From Anniella stebbinsi (Eukaryota > Chordata > Lepidosauria > Squamata > Anniellidae): a stretch of DNA of 64,000 nt. The translations under genes and the position numbers were made by a program. The notes beneath the pieces are model-generated. The model did no database searches and had not been told where the DNA came from. It saw only the letters and a list, made by a program, of their open reading frames with translations. Where the stretch lies: assembly GCA_029215795.1 (NCBI GenBank), contig JARDYH010000013.1, positions 248,001 to 312,000 of the forward strand. The letters are read 5' to 3'. Shown here one piece after another: positions 23,308-36,800 of this stretch; position 1 is the stretch's first letter; every line of letters begins with the position of its first letter.

Positions 23308-26300
23308 ACTTCCCCTTCCCTCTATACTTCCCCTTCTTCCCCTAGACTTCCCCTAGTCTTCCCCTTCCCTCTATACAGCCCCTTCTTCCCCTAGACTTCC
23401 CCTAGACTTCCCCTTTCCTCTATACTTCCCCTTCTTCCCCTAGACTTCCCCTAGACTTCCCCTTCTCGCTATACTTCCCTTTCTTCCCCTAGACTTCCCC
23501 TAGACTTCCCCTTCCCTCTATACTTCCCCTTCTTCCCCTAGACTTCCCCTTCCCTCTATACTTCCTCTTCTTCCCCTAGATTTCCCCTTCCTCCCCTAGA
23601 CTTCCCCTTCTTCCCCTAGACTTCCCGTAGACTTCCCCTTCCCTCTATACCTTCCCTTCTTCCCCTTCTTCCCCTAGACTTCCCCTTCTACCCCTAGACT
23701 TCCCCTGGACTTCCCCTTCCCTCTATACTTCCCCTTCTTCCCCTAGACTTTCTCTTCCCTCTATACTTCCCCTTCTTCCCCTAGACTTCCCCTTCTTCCC
23801 CTAGACTTCCCCTTCCCTCTATACTTCCCCTTCTTCCCCTAGACTTCCCCTAGACTTCCCTTCCCTCTATACTTCCCCTTCTTCCCCTAGACTTCCCCTA
23901 GACTTCCCCTTCCCTCTCTACTTCCCCTTCTTCCCCTAGACTTCCCCTTCTTCCCCTAGACTTCCCCTTCTTCCCCTAGACTTCCCCTTCTTCCCCTAGA
24001 CTTCCCCTTCCCTCTATACTTCCCCTTCTTCCATTAGACTTCCCCTTCCCTCTATACTTCCCCTGCTTCCCCTAGACTTCCCCTAGACTTCCCCTTCTTC
24101 CCCTAGACTTCCCCTAGACTTCCCCTTCCCTCTATACTTCCCCTTCTTCCCCTAGACTTCCCCTTCCCTCTATACTTCCCCTTCTTCCCCTAAACTTCCC
24201 CTTCTTCCCCTAGACTTCCTCTTCTTCCCCTAGACTTCCCCTTCCCTCTATACTTCCCCTTCTTCCCTTAGACTTCCCCTTCTTCCCTTAGACTTCCCCT
24301 TCTTCCCCTATACTTCCCCTTCCCTCTATACTTCCCCTTCTTCCCCTAGACTTCCCCTAGACTTCCCTTCTTCCCCTAGACTTCCCCTAGACTTCCCCTT
24401 CCCTCTATACTTCCCCTTCTTTCCCTAGACTTCCCCTTCCCTCTATACTTCCCCTTCTTCCCCTAGACTTCCCCTTCTTCCCCTAGACTTCCTCTTCTTC
24501 CCCTAGACTTCCCCTTCCCTCTATACTTCCCCTTCTTCCCCTAGACTTCCCCTTCTTCCCTTAGACTTCCCCTTCTTCCCCTATACTTCCCCTTCCCTCT
24601 GTACTTCCCCTTCTTCCCCTAGACTTCCCCTAGACTTCCCCTTCCCTCTATACTTCCCCTTCTTCCCCTAGATTTCCCCTTCTTCCCTTAGACTTCCCCT
24701 TCTTCCCATATACTTCCCCTTCCCTCTATACTTCCCCTTCTTCCCCTAGACTTCCCCTAGACTTCCCCTTCCCGCTATACTTCCCCTTCTTCCCCTAGAC
24801 TTCTCCTAGACTTCCCCTTCATCCCCTAGACTTCCCCTTCTTCCCCTAGACTTCCCGTAGACTTCCCCTTCCCTCTATACTTTCCCTTCTTCCCCTAGAC
24901 TTCCCCTAGACTTCCCCTTCTTCCCCTAGACTTCCCCTAGACTTCCCCTTCCCTCTATACTTCCCCTTATTCCATTAGACTTACCCTTCCCTCTATACTT
25001 CCCCTGCTTCCCCTAGACTTCCCCTAGACTTCCCCTTCTTCCCCTAGACTTCCCCTAGACTTCCCCTTCCTTCTATACTTCCCCTTCTTCCCCTAGACTT
25101 CCCCTTCCCTCTATACTTCCCCTTCTTCCCCTAGACTTCCCCTTCTTCCCCTAGACTTCCTCTTCTTCCCCTGGACTTCCCCTTCCCTCTATACTTCCCC
25201 TTCTTCCCCTAGACTTCCCCTTCTTCCCCTAGACTTCCCCTTCTTCCCCTAGACTTCCCCTAGACTTCCCCTTCCCTCTATACTTCCCCTTCTTCCCCTA
25301 GACTTCCCCTTCTTCCCCTAGACTTCCCCTTCTTCCCCTAGACTTCCCCTAAACTTCCCCTTCCCTCTATACTTCCCCTTCTTCCCCTAGACTTCCCCTT
25401 CTTCCCCTAGACTTCCCCTAGACTTCCCCTTCCCTCTATACTTCCCCTTCTTCCCCTAGACTTCCCCTAGACTTCCCCTTCCCTCTATACTGCCCCTTCT
25501 TCCCCTAGACTTCCCCTAGACTTCCCCTTCCCTCTATACTTTCCCTTCTTCCCCTAGACTTCCCCTAGACTTCCCCTTCTTCCCCTAGACTTCCCCTAGA
25601 CTTCCCCTTCCCTCTATACTTCCCCTTCTTCCATTAGACTTCCCCTTCCCTCTATACTTCCCCTTCTTCCTCTAGATTTCCCCTAGACTTCCCCTTCTTC
25701 TCCTAGACTTCCCCTAGACTTCCCCTTCTTCCCCTAGACTTCCCCTAGACTTCCCCTTCCCTCTATACTTCCCCTTCTTCCATTAGACTTCCCCTTCCCT
25801 CTATACTTCCCCTTCTTCCCCTAGTCTACCCCTTGACTTCCCCTTCCCTCTATACTTCCCCTTCTTCCCCTAGACTTCCACGTCTCCCCTAGACTTCCCC
25901 TTCTTCCCCAAGACTTCCCCTACACTTCCCCTTCCCTCTGTACTTCCCCTTCTTCCCCTAGACTTCCCCTAGACTTCCCCTTCCCTCTATACTTCCCCTT
26001 CTTCCCCTAGATTTCCCCTTCTTCCCTTAGACTTCCCCTTCTTCCCCTATACTTCCCCTTCCCTCTATACTTCCCCTTCTTCCCCTAGACTTCCCCTAGA
26101 CTTCCCCTTCCCGCTATACTTCCCCTTCTTCCCCTAGACTTCTCCTAGACTTCCCCTTCATCCCCTAGACTTCCCCTTCTTCCCCTAGACTTCCCGTAGA
26201 CTTCCCCTTCCCTCTATACTTTCCCTTCTTCCCCTAGACTTCCCCTAGACTTCCCCTTCTTCCCCTAGACTTCCCCTAGACTTCCCCTTCCCTCTATACT

Positions 26301-29300
26301 TCCCCTTATTCCATTAGACTTACCCTTCCCTCTATACTTCCCCTGCTTCCCCTAGACTTCCCCTAGACTTCCCCTTCTTCCCCTAGACTTCCCCTAGACT
26401 TCCCCTTCCTTCTATACTTCCCCTTCTTCCCCTAGACTTCCCCTTCCCTCTATACTTCCCCTTCTTCCCCTAGACTTCCCCTTCTTCCCCTAGACTTCCT
26501 CTTCTTCCCCTGGACTTCCCCTTCCCTCTATACTTCCCCTTCTTCCCCTAGACTTCCCCTAGACTTCCCCTTCCCTCTATACTTCCCCTTCTTCCCCTAG
26601 ACTTCCCCTTCTTCCCCTAGACTTCCCCTTCTTCCCTTAGATTTCCCCTTCTCCCCCTAGACTTCCCCTAGACTTCCCCTTCCCTCTATACTTCCCCTTC
26701 TTCCCCTAGACTTCCCCTTCTTCTCCTAGACTTCCCCTTCTTCCCCTAGACTTCCCCTTCTTCCCCTAGACTTCCCCTTCTTCCCCTAGACTTCCCCTAG
26801 ACTTCCCCTTCCCTCTATACTTCCCCTTCTTCCCCTACACTTCCCCTTCCCTCTATACTTCCCCTTCTTCCCCTAGACTTCCCCTGGACTTCCCCTTCCC
26901 TCTATACTTCCCCTTCTTCCCCTAGTCTACCCCTTGACTTCCCCTTCCCTCTATACTTCCCCTTCTTCCCCTAGAATTCCACGTCTTCCCCTAGACTTCC
27001 CCTTCTTCCCCAAGACTTCCCCTACACTTCCCCTTCCCTCTATACTTCCCCTTCCTCCCTAGACTTCCCCTAGATTTCCCCTTCTTCCCCTAGACTTCCC
27101 CTTCCCTCTATACTTCCCCTTCTTCCCCTAGAGTTCCCCTTCTTCTCCTAGACTTCTCCTAGACTTCCCCTTCTTCCCCTAGACTTCCCCTTCTTCTCCT
27201 AGACTTCCCGTAGACTTCCCCTTCCCTCTATACTTTCCCTTCTTCCCCTAGACTTCCCCTAGACTTCCCCTTCTTCCCCTAGACTTCCCCTAGACTTCCC
27301 CTTCCCTCTATACTTCCCCTTCTTCCCCTAGACTTCCCCTTCCCTCTATACTTCCCCTTCTTCCCCTAAACTTCCCCTTCTTCCCCTATACTTCCCCTTC
27401 CCTCTGTACTTCCCCTTCTTCCCCTAGACTTCCCCTAGACTTCCCCTTCCCTCTATACTGCCCCTTCTTCCCCTAGACTTCCCCTAGACTTCCCCTTTCC
27501 TCTGTACTTCCCCTTCTTCCCCTAGACTTCCACTAGACTTCCCCTTCCCTCTATACTTTCCCTTCTTCCCCTAGACTTCCCCTAGACTTCCCCTTCTTCC
27601 CCTAGACTTCCCCTAGACTTCCCCTTCCCTCTATACTTCCCCTTCTTCCATTAGACTTCCCCTATACTTCCCCTTCTTCTCCTAGACTTCCCCTAGACTT
27701 CCCCTTCCCTCTATACTTCCCCTTCTTCCCCTAGTCTACCCCTTGACTTCCCCTTCCATCTATACTTCCCCTTCTTCCCCTAGACTTCCACGTCTCCCCT
27801 AGACTTCCCCTTCTTCCCCAAGACTTCCCCTACACTTCCCCTTCGCTCTATACTTCCCCTTCTTCCCTAGACTTCCCCTAGATTTCCCCTTCTTCCCCTA
27901 GACTTCCCCTTCCCTCTATACTTCCCCTTCTTCCCCTAGAGTTCCCCTTCTTCTCCTAGATTTCCCCTTCTTCCCCTAGACTTCCCCTTTCCTCTATACT
28001 TCCCCTTCTTCCCCTAGACTTCCCCTAGACTTCCCCTTCTTCCCCTAGACTTCCCCTTTTTCCCCTAGACTTCCCCTTCCCTCTATACTTCCTCTTCTTC
28101 CCCTAGATTTCCCCTTCTTCCCCTAGACTTCCCCTTCTTCCCCTAGACTTCCCGTAGACTTCCCCTTCCCTCTATACCTTCCCTTCTTCCCCTTCTTCCC
28201 CTAGACTTCCCCTTCTACCCCTAGACTTCCCCTGGACTTCCCCTTCCCTCTATACTTCCCCTTCTTCCCCTAGACTTTCTCTTCCCTCTATACTTCCCCT
28301 TCTTCCCCTAGACTTCCCCTTCTTCCCCTAGACTTCCCCTTCCCTCTATACTTCCCCTTCTTCCCCTAGACTTCCCCTAGACTTCCCTTACCTCTATACT
28401 TCCCCTTCTTCCCCTAGACTTCCCCTAGACTTCCCCTTCCCTCTCTACTTCCCCTTCTTCCCCTAGACTTCCCCTTCTTCCCCTAGACTTCCCCTTCTTC
28501 CCCTAGACTTCCCCTTTCCCTCTATACTTCCCCTTCTTCCATTAGACTTCCCCTGCCCTCTATACTTCCCCTGCTTCCCCTAGACTTCCCCTAGACTTCC
28601 CCTTCTTCCCATAGACTTCCCGTAGACTTCCCCTTCCCTCTATACTTCCCCTTCTTCCCCTAGACTTCCCCTTCCCTCTATACTTCCCCTTCTTCCCCTA
28701 GACTTCCCCTTCTTCCCCTAGACTTCCTCTTCTTCCCCTAGACTTCCCCTTCCCTCTATACTTCCCCTTCTTCCCCTAGACTTCCCCTTCTTCCCTTAGA
28801 CTTCCCCTTATTCCCCTATACTTCCCCTTCCCTCTATACTTCCCCTTCTTCCCCTAGACTTCCCCTAGACTTCCCCTTCCCGCTATACTTTTCCTTCTTC
28901 CCCTAGACTTCCCCTTCTTCCCCTAGACTTCCCCTTCCATCTATACTTCCCCTTCTTCCCCTAGACTTCTCCTAGACTTCCCCTTCTTCCCCTAGACTTC
29001 CCCTTCTTCCCCTAGACTTCCCATAGACTTCCCCTTCCCTCTATACTTTCCCTTCTTCCCCTAGACTTCCCCAAGACTCCCCCTTCTTCCCCTAGACTTC
29101 CCCTAGACTTCCCCTTCCCTCTATACTTCCCCTTCTTCCATTAGACTTCCCCTTCCCTCTATACTTCCCCTGCTTCCCCTAGACTTCCCCTAGACTTCTC
29201 CTTCTTCCCCTTAACTTCCCCTAGACTTCCCTTCCCTCTATACTTCCCCTTCTTCCCCTAGACTTCCCCTAGACTTCCCCTTCCCTCTCTACTTCCCCTT

Positions 29301-29460
29301 CTTCCCCTAGACTTCCCCTTCTTCCCCTAGACTTCCCCTTCTTCCCCTAGACTTCCCCTTCCCTCTATACTTCCCCTTCTTCCATTAGACTTCCCCTTCC
29401 CTCTATACTTCCCCTGCTTCCCCTAGACTTCCCCTAGACTTCCCCTTCTTCCCCTAGACT
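21961..29460. repeat. Large duplicated segment L1, copy B
   Basis: Partner of 11,548-18,928, offset 10,413 rising to 10,532. It overlaps the end of the 3,047-bp duplication, so that event and L1 are interleaved. Private substitutions noticed include CTTCCTCCCCTAG near 23,590 (T to C against 13,178) and TTCCATCTATA near 27,757 (C to A against 17,225). It keeps the 118 bp absent from copy A. At about 29,460 it proceeds to B-C words with CTAAAC instead of the CTATACAGCC block. Confidence 0.83.
24756..26923. repeat. Block alpha, copy 3
   Basis: Collinear with 1-2,167 at a constant offset of 24,755, checked at the start, AGTCTACCCC (25,823), CTGGAC (26,512) and CTACAC (26,835). It carries both 1,339-bp internal sub-copies. 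It is therefore closer in length to copy 1 than copy 2 is, although copy 2 shares the longer flanking context within L1. Confidence 0.87.
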
Positions 29461-30592
29461 TCCCCTAGACTTCCCCTTCCCTCTATACTTCCCCTTCTTC
29501 CCCTAGACTTCCCCTTCCCTCTATACTTCCCCTTCTTCCCCTAAACTTCCTCTTCTTCCCCTAGACTTCCCCTTCCCTCTATACTTCCCCTTCTTCCCCT
29601 AGACTTCCCCTTCTTCCCTTAGACTTCCCCTTCTTCCCCTATACTTCCCCTTCCCTCTATACTTCCCCTTCTTCCCCTAGACTTCCCCTAGACTTCCCCT
29701 TCTTCCCCTAGACTTCCCCTAGACTTCCCCTTCCCTCTATACTTCCCCTTCTTTCCCTAGACTTCCCCTTCCCTCTATACTTCCCCTTCTTCCCCTAGAC
29801 TTCCCCTTCTTCCCCTAGACTTCCTCTTCTTCCCCTAGACTTCCCCTTCCCTCTATACTTCCCCTTCTTCCCCTAGACTTCCCCTTCTTCCCTTAGACTT
29901 CCCCTTCTTCCCCTATACTTCCCCTTCCCTCTGTAATACCCCTTCTTCCCCTAGACTTCCCCTTCCCTCTATACTTCCCCTTCTTCCCCTAGATTTCCCC
30001 TTCTTCCCTTAGACTTCCCCTTCTTCCCCTATACTTCCCCTTCCCTCTATACTTCCCCTTCTTCCCCTAGACTTCCCCTAGACTTCCCCTTCCCGCTATA
30101 CTTCCCCTTCTTCCCCTAGACTTCTCCTAGACTTCCCCTTCATCCCCTAGACTTCCCCTTCTTCCCCTAGACTTCCCGTAGACTTCCCCTTCCCTCTATA
30201 CTTTCCCTTCTTCCCCTAGACTTCCCCTAGACTTCCCCTTCTTCCCCTAGACTTCCCCTAGACTTCCCCTTCCCTCTATACTTCCCCTTATTCCATTAGA
30301 CTTCCCCTTCCCTCTATACTTCCCCTGCTTCCCCTAGACTTCCCCTAGACTTCCCCTTCTTCCCCTAGACTTCCCCTAGACTTCCCCTTCCTTCTATACT
30401 TCCCCTTCTTCCCCTAGACTTCCCCTTCCCTCTATACTTCCCCTTCTTCCCCTAGACTTCCCCTTCTTCCCCTAGACTTCCCCTCCTTCCCCTAGACTTC
30501 CCCTTCTTCCCCTAGACTTCCCCTTCTTCCCCTAGACTTCCCCTTCTTCCCCTAGACTTCCCCTAGACTTCCCCTTGCCTCTATACTTCACC
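29461..30592. repeat. Diverged re-copy of about 13,680-14,800
   Basis: The marker order CTAAAC, CCTCTTC, CTATAC, CTTTCCCTAG, CTCTGTA, TTCCCGCTATA (CG at 30,094), TTCATCCCC, TTCCCGTAGAC and TTATTCCATTAG repeats that of 13.68-14.8 kb. Differences include one missing B monomer at the CTAAAC site (about 29,550), one missing A after the CTCTGTA site, and TTATTCCATTAGACTTCC where block alpha has ACTTACC. Near 29,935 a local CTT to ATA change gives CTGTAATACC, which I see nowhere else. Confidence 0.7.
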
Positions 30593-33500
30593 TTCTTCCC
30601 CTAGACTTTCTCTTCCCTCTATACTTCCCCTTCTTCCCCTAGACTTCCCCTTCTTCCCCTAGATTTCCCCTTCTTCCCTTAGACTTCCCCTTCTTCCCCA
30701 ATACTTCCCCTTCCCTCTATACTTCCCCTTCTTCCCCTAGACTTCCCCTAGACTTCCCCTTCCCGCTATACTTCCCCTTCTTCCCCTAGACTTCTCCTAG
30801 ACTTCCCCTTCTTCCCCTAGACTTCCCCTTCTTCTCCTAGACTTCCCGTAGACTTCCCCTTCCCTCTATACTTTCCCTTCTTCCCCTAGACTTCCCCTAG
30901 ACTTCCCCTTCTTCCCCTAGACTTCCCCTAGACTTCCCCTTCCCTCTATACTTCCCCTTATTCCATTAGACTTCCCCTTCCCTCTATACTTCCCCTGCTT
31001 CCCCTAGACTTCCCCTAGACTTCCCCTTCTTCCCCTAGACTTCCCCTAGACTTCCCCTTCCTTCTATACTTCCCCTTCTTCCCCTAGACTTCCCCTTCCC
31101 TCTATACTTCCCCTTCTTCCCCTAGACTTCCCCTTCTTCCCCTAGACTTCCTCTTCTTCCCCTGGACTTCCCCTTCCCTCTATACTTCCCCTTCTTCCCC
31201 TAGACTTCCCCTTCTTCCCCTAGACTTCCCCTTCTTCCCCTAGACTTCCCCTTGTTCCCCTAGACTTCCCCTAGACTTCCCCTTGCCTCTATACTTCACC
31301 TTCTTCCCCTAGACTTTCTCTTCCCTCTATACTTCCCCTTCTTCCCCTAGACTTCCCCTTCTTCCCCTAGACTTCCCCATCTTCCCCTAGACTTCCCCTT
31401 CCCTCTAGACTTCCCCTTCTTCCCCTAGACTTCCCCTAGACTTCCCCTTCTTCCCCTAGACTTCCCCTTCCCATTCTACTTCCCCTTCTTCCCCTAGACT
31501 TCCCCTTCTTCCCCTAGACTTCCCCTTCTTCCCCTAGACTTCCCCTTCTTCCCCTAGACTTCCCCTTCCCTCTATACTTCCCCTTCTTCCCCTAGACTTC
31601 CCCTAGACTTCCCCTTCCCTCTATACTTCCCCTTCTTCCCCTAGACTTCCCCTAGACTTCCCCTTCCCTCTATACTTCCCCTTCTTCCCCTAGACTTCCC
31701 CTTCCCTCTATACTTCCCCTTCTTCCCCTAGACTTCCCCTAGACTTCCCCTTCCCTCTATACTTCCCCTTCTTCCCCTAGACTTCCCCTAGACTTCCCTT
31801 CCCTCTATACTTCCCCTTCTTCCCCTAGACTTCCCCTAGACTTCCCCTTCCCTCTCTACTTCCCCTTCTTCCCCTAGACATCCCCTTCTTCCCCTAGACT
31901 TCCCCTTCTTCCCCTAGACTTCCCCTAGACTTCCCCTTCCCTCTATACTTCCCCTTCTTCCCCTACACTTCCCCTTCCCTCTATACTTCCCCTTCTTCCC
32001 CTATACTTCCCCTTCCCTCTATACTACCCCTGCTTCCCCTAGACTTCCCCTAGACTTCTCCTTCTTCCCCTAGACTTCCCCTAGACTTCCCTTCCCTCTA
32101 TACTTCCCCTTCTTCCCCTAGACTTCCCCTAGACTTCCCCTTCCCTCTCTACTTCCCCTTCTTCCCCTAGACTTCCCCTTCTTCCCCTAGACTTCCCCTT
32201 CTTCCCCTAGACTTCTCTTCCCTCTATACTTCCCCTTCTTCCATTAGACTTCCCCTTCCCTCTATACTTCCCCTGCTTCCCCTAGACTTCCCCTAGACTT
32301 CCCCTAGACTTCCCCTTCCCTCTATACGTCCCCTTCTTCCCCTAGACTTCCCCTTTCCTCTATACTTCCCCTTCTTCCCCTAGACTTCTCCTTCTTCCCC
32401 TAGACTACCTCTTCTTCCCCTAGACTTCCCCTTCCCTCTATACTTCCCCTTTTCCCCTAGACTTCCCCTTCTTCCCTTAGACTTCCCCTTCTTCCCCTAG
32501 ACTTCCCATTCTTCCCCTAGACTTCCCCTTCTTCCCCTAGACTTCCCCTAGACTTCCCATTGCCTCTATACTTCCCCTTCTTCCCCTAGACTTTCTCTTC
32601 CCTCTATACTTCCCCTTCTTCCCCTAGACTTCCCCTTCCCTCTATACTTCCCCTTCTTCCCCTAGACTTCCCCTAGACTTCCCTTCCCTCTATACTTCCC
32701 CTTCTTCCCCTAGACTTCCCCTAGACTTCCCCTTCCCTCTCTACTTCCCCTTCTTCCCCTAGACATCCCCTTCTTCCCCTAGACTTCCCCTTCTTCCCCT
32801 AGACTTCCCCTAGACTTCCCCTTCCCTCTATACTTCCCCTTCTTCCCCTACACTTCCCCTTCCCTCTATACTTGCCCTTCTTCCCCTAGACTTCCCCTTC
32901 CCTCTATACTTCCCCTGCTTCCCCTCGACTTCCCCTAGACTTCTCCTTCTTCCCCTAGACTTCCCCTAGACTTCCCTTCCCTCTATACTTCCCCTTCTTC
33001 CCCTAGACTTCCCCTAGACTTCCCCTTCCCTCTCTACTTCCCCTTCTTCCCCTAGACTTCCCCATCTTCCCCTAGACTTCCCCTTCTTCCCCTAGACTTC
33101 CCCTTCCCTCTATACTTCCCCTTCTTCCATTAGACTTCCCCTTCCCTCTATACTTCCCCTGCTTCCCCTAGACTTCCCCTAGACTTCCCCTTCTTCCCCT
33201 AGACTTCCCCAAGACTTCCCCTTCCCTCTATACTTCCCCTTCTTCCCCTATACTTCCCCTTCCCTCTATACTTCCCCTTCTTCCCCTAAACTTCCCCTTC
33301 TTCCCCTAGACTTTCTCTTCTTCCCCTAGACTTCCCCTTCCCTCTATACTTCCCCTTCTTCCCCTAGACTTCCCCTTCTTCCCTTAGACTTCCCCTTCTT
33401 CCCCTATACTTCCCCTTCCCTCTATACTTCCCCTTCTTCCCCTAGACTTCCCCTAGACTTCCCCTTCTTCCCCTAGACTTCCCCTAGACTTCCCCTTCCC

Positions 33501-33855
33501 TCTATACTTCCCCTTCTTTCCCTAGACTTCCCCTAGACTTCCCCTTCCCTCTATACTTCCCCTTCTTCCCCTAGACTTCCCCTAGACTTCCCCTTCCCTC
33601 TATACGTCCCCTTCTTCCCCTAGACTTCCCCTTTCCTCTATACTTCCCCTTCTTCCCCTAGACTTCTCCTTCTTCCCCTAGACTACCTCTTCTTCCCCTA
33701 GACTTCCCCTTCCCTCTATACTTCCCCTTTTCCCCTAGACTTCCCCTTCTTCCCTTAGACTTCCCCTTCTTCCCCTAGACTTCCCATTCTTCCCCTAGAC
33801 TTCCCCTTCTTCCCCTAGACTTCCCCTAGACTTCCCATTGCCTCTATACTTCCCC
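30593..33855. repeat. 3,263-bp tandem unit, copy 1
   Basis: CCCCAATAC (30,698 and 33,961), TTCCCGCTATA (CG at 30,764 and 34,027), TTCCCATTCTAC (CCA at 31,471 and 34,734), TATACGTCC (32,326 and 35,589), CATTGCC (32,558 and 35,821) and TTCCCCATC (33,058 and 36,321) are all exactly 3,263 bp apart. The left edge is between TTCACC (30,589, absent from the counterpart) and GACTTTCTC (30,604). The unit ends by passing through the same GACTTTCTC word into copy 2, so the exchange happened within that shared monomer string. Confidence 0.92.
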
Positions 33856-33875
33856 TTCTTCCCCTAGACTTTCTC
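32289..33875. repeat. 1,278-bp duplication inside 3,263-bp copy 1 (second copy truncated)
   Basis: TATACGTCC (ACGT at 32,326 and 33,604) and CATTGCC (32,558 and 33,836) are 1,278 bp apart. The first copy runs 32,289-33,566. The second is cut at about 33,875 by the start of the next 3,263-bp unit. Just left of 32,326 the string B-A-A-C occurs, a rare case of two A monomers in a row. Confidence 0.85.
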
Positions 33876-36800
33876 TTCCCTCTATACTTCCCCTTCTTCC
33901 CCTAGACTTCCCCTTCTTCCCCTAGATTTCCCCTTCTTCCCTTAGACTTCCCCTTCTTCCCCAATACTTCCCCTTCCCTCTATACTTCCCCTTCTTCCCC
34001 TAGACTTCCCCTAGACTTCCCCTTCCCGCTATACTTCCCCTTCTTCCCCTAGACTTCTCCTAGACTTCCCCTTCTTCCCCTAGACTTCCCCTTCTTCTCC
34101 TAGACTTCCCGTAGACTTCCCCTTCCCTCTATACTTTCCCTTCTTCCCCTAGACTTCCCCTAGACTTCCCCTTCTTCCCCTAGACTTCCCCTAGACTTCC
34201 CCTTCCCTCTATACTTCCCCTTATTCCATTAGACTTCCCCTTCCCTCTATACTTCCCCTGCTTCCCCTAGACTTCCCCTAGACTTCCCCTTCTTCCCCTA
34301 GACTTCCCCTAGACTTCCCCTTCCTTCTATACTTCCCCTTCTTCCCCTAGACTTCCCCTTCCCTCTATACTTCCCCTTCTTCCCCTAGACTTCCCCTTCT
34401 TCCCCTAGACTTCCTCTTCTTCCCCTGGACTTCCCCTTCCCTCTATACTTCCCCTTCTTCCCCTAGACTTCCCCTTCTTCCCCTAGACTTCCCCTTCTTC
34501 CCCTAGACTTCCCCTTGTTCCCCTAGACTTCCCCTAGACTTCCCCTTGCCTCTATACTTCACCTTCTTCCCCTAGACTTTCTCTTCCCTCTATACTTCCC
34601 CTTCTTCCCCTAGACTTCCCCTTCTTCCCCTAGACTTCCCCATCTTCCCCTAGACTTCCCCTTCCCTCTAGACTTCCCCTTCTTCCCCTAGACTTCCCCT
34701 AGACTTCCCCTTCTTCCCCTAGACTTCCCCTTCCCATTCTACTTCCCCTTCTTCCCCTAGACTTCCCCTTCTTCCCCTAGACTTCCCCTTCTTCCCCTAG
34801 ACTTCCCCTTCTTCCCCTAGACTTCCCCTTCCCTCTATACTTCCCCTTCTTCCCCTAGACTTCCCCTAGACTTCCCCTTCCCTCTATACTTCCCCTTCTT
34901 CCCCTAGACTTCCCCTAGACTTCCCCTTCCCTCTATACTTCCCCTTCTTCCCCTAGACTTCCCCTTCCCTCTATACTTCCCCTTCTTCCCCTAGACTTCC
35001 CCTAGACTTCCCCTTCCCTCTATACTTCCCCTTCTTCCCCTAGACTTCCCCTAGACTTCCCTTCCCTCTATACTTCCCCTTCTTCCCCTAGACTTCCCCT
35101 AGACTTCCCCTTCCCTCTCTACTTCCCCTTCTTCCCCTAGACATCCCCTTCTTCCCCTAGACTTCCCCTTCTTCCCCTAGACTTCCCCTAGACTTCCCCT
35201 TCCCTCTATACTTCCCCTTCTTCCCCTACACTTCCCCTTCCCTCTATACTTCCCCTTCTTCCCCTATACTTCCCCTTCCCTCTATACTACCCCTGCTTCC
35301 CCTAGACTTCCCCTAGACTTCTCCTTCTTCCCCTAGACTTCCCCTAGACTTCCCTTCCCTCTATACTTCCCCTTCTTCCCCTAGACTTCCCCTAGACTTC
35401 CCCTTCCCTCTCTACTTCCCCTTCTTCCCCTAGACTTCCCCTTCTTCCCCTAGACTTCCCCTTCTTCCCCTAGACTTCTCTTCCCTCTATACTTCCCCTT
35501 CTTCCATTAGACTTCCCCTTCCCTCTATACTTCCCCTGCTTCCCCTAGACTTCCCCTAGACTTCCCCTAGACTTCCCCTTCCCTCTATACGTCCCCTTCT
35601 TCCCCTAGACTTCCCCTTTCCTCTATACTTCCCCTTCTTCCCCTAGACTTCTCCTTCTTCCCCTAGACTACCTCTTCTTCCCCTAGACTTCCCCTTCCCT
35701 CTATACTTCCCCTTTTCCCCTAGACTTCCCCTTCTTCCCTTAGACTTCCCCTTCTTCCCCTAGACTTCCCATTCTTCCCCTAGACTTCCCCTTCTTCCCC
35801 TAGACTTCCCCTAGACTTCCCATTGCCTCTATACTTCCCCTTCTTCCCCTAGACTTTCTCTTCCCTCTATACTTCCCCTTCTTCCCCTAGACTTCCCCTT
35901 CCCTCTATACTTCCCCTTCTTCCCCTAGACTTCCCCTAGACTTCCCTTCCCTCTATACTTCCCCTTCTTCCCCTAGACTTCCCCTAGACTTCCCCTTCCC
36001 TCTCTACTTCCCCTTCTTCCCCTAGACATCCCCTTCTTCCCCTAGACTTCCCCTTCTTCCCCTAGACTTCCCCTAGACTTCCCCTTCCCTCTATACTTCC
36101 CCTTCTTCCCCTACACTTCCCCTTCCCTCTATACTTGCCCTTCTTCCCCTAGACTTCCCCTTCCCTCTATACTTCCCCTGCTTCCCCTCGACTTCCCCTA
36201 GACTTCTCCTTCTTCCCCTAGACTTCCCCTAGACTTCCCTTCCCTCTATACTTCCCCTTCTTCCCCTAGACTTCCCCTAGACTTCCCCTTCCCTCTCTAC
36301 TTCCCCTTCTTCCCCTAGACTTCCCCATCTTCCCCTAGACTTCCCCTTCTTCCCCTAGACTTCCCCTTCCCTCTATACTTCCCCTTCTTCCATTAGACTT
36401 CCCCTTCCCTCTATACTTCCCCTGCTTCCCCTAGACTTCCCCTAGACTTCCCCTTCTTCCCCTAGACTTCCCCAAGACTTCCCCTTCCCTCTATACTTCC
36501 CCTTCTTCCCCTATACTTCCCCTTCCCTCTATACTTCCCCTTCTTCCCCTAAACTTCCCCTTCTTCCCCTAGACTTTCTCTTCTTCCCCTAGACTTCCCC
36601 TTCCCTCTATACTTCCCCTTCTTCCCCTAGACTTCCCCTTCTTCCCTTAGACTTCCCCTTCTTCCCCTATACTTCCCCTTCCCTCTATACTTCCCCTTCT
36701 TCCCCTAGACTTCCCCTAGACTTCCCCTTCTTCCCCTAGACTTCCCCTAGACTTCCCCTTCCCTCTATACTTCCCCTTCTTTCCCTAGACTTCCCCTAGA

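Noticed and set aside
29929..29945. Insertion or mobile-element footprint at CTGTAATACCCC
   Set aside because: Length is unchanged against CTGTACTTCCCC; it is a short substitution cluster with no target-site duplication or inverted repeat.
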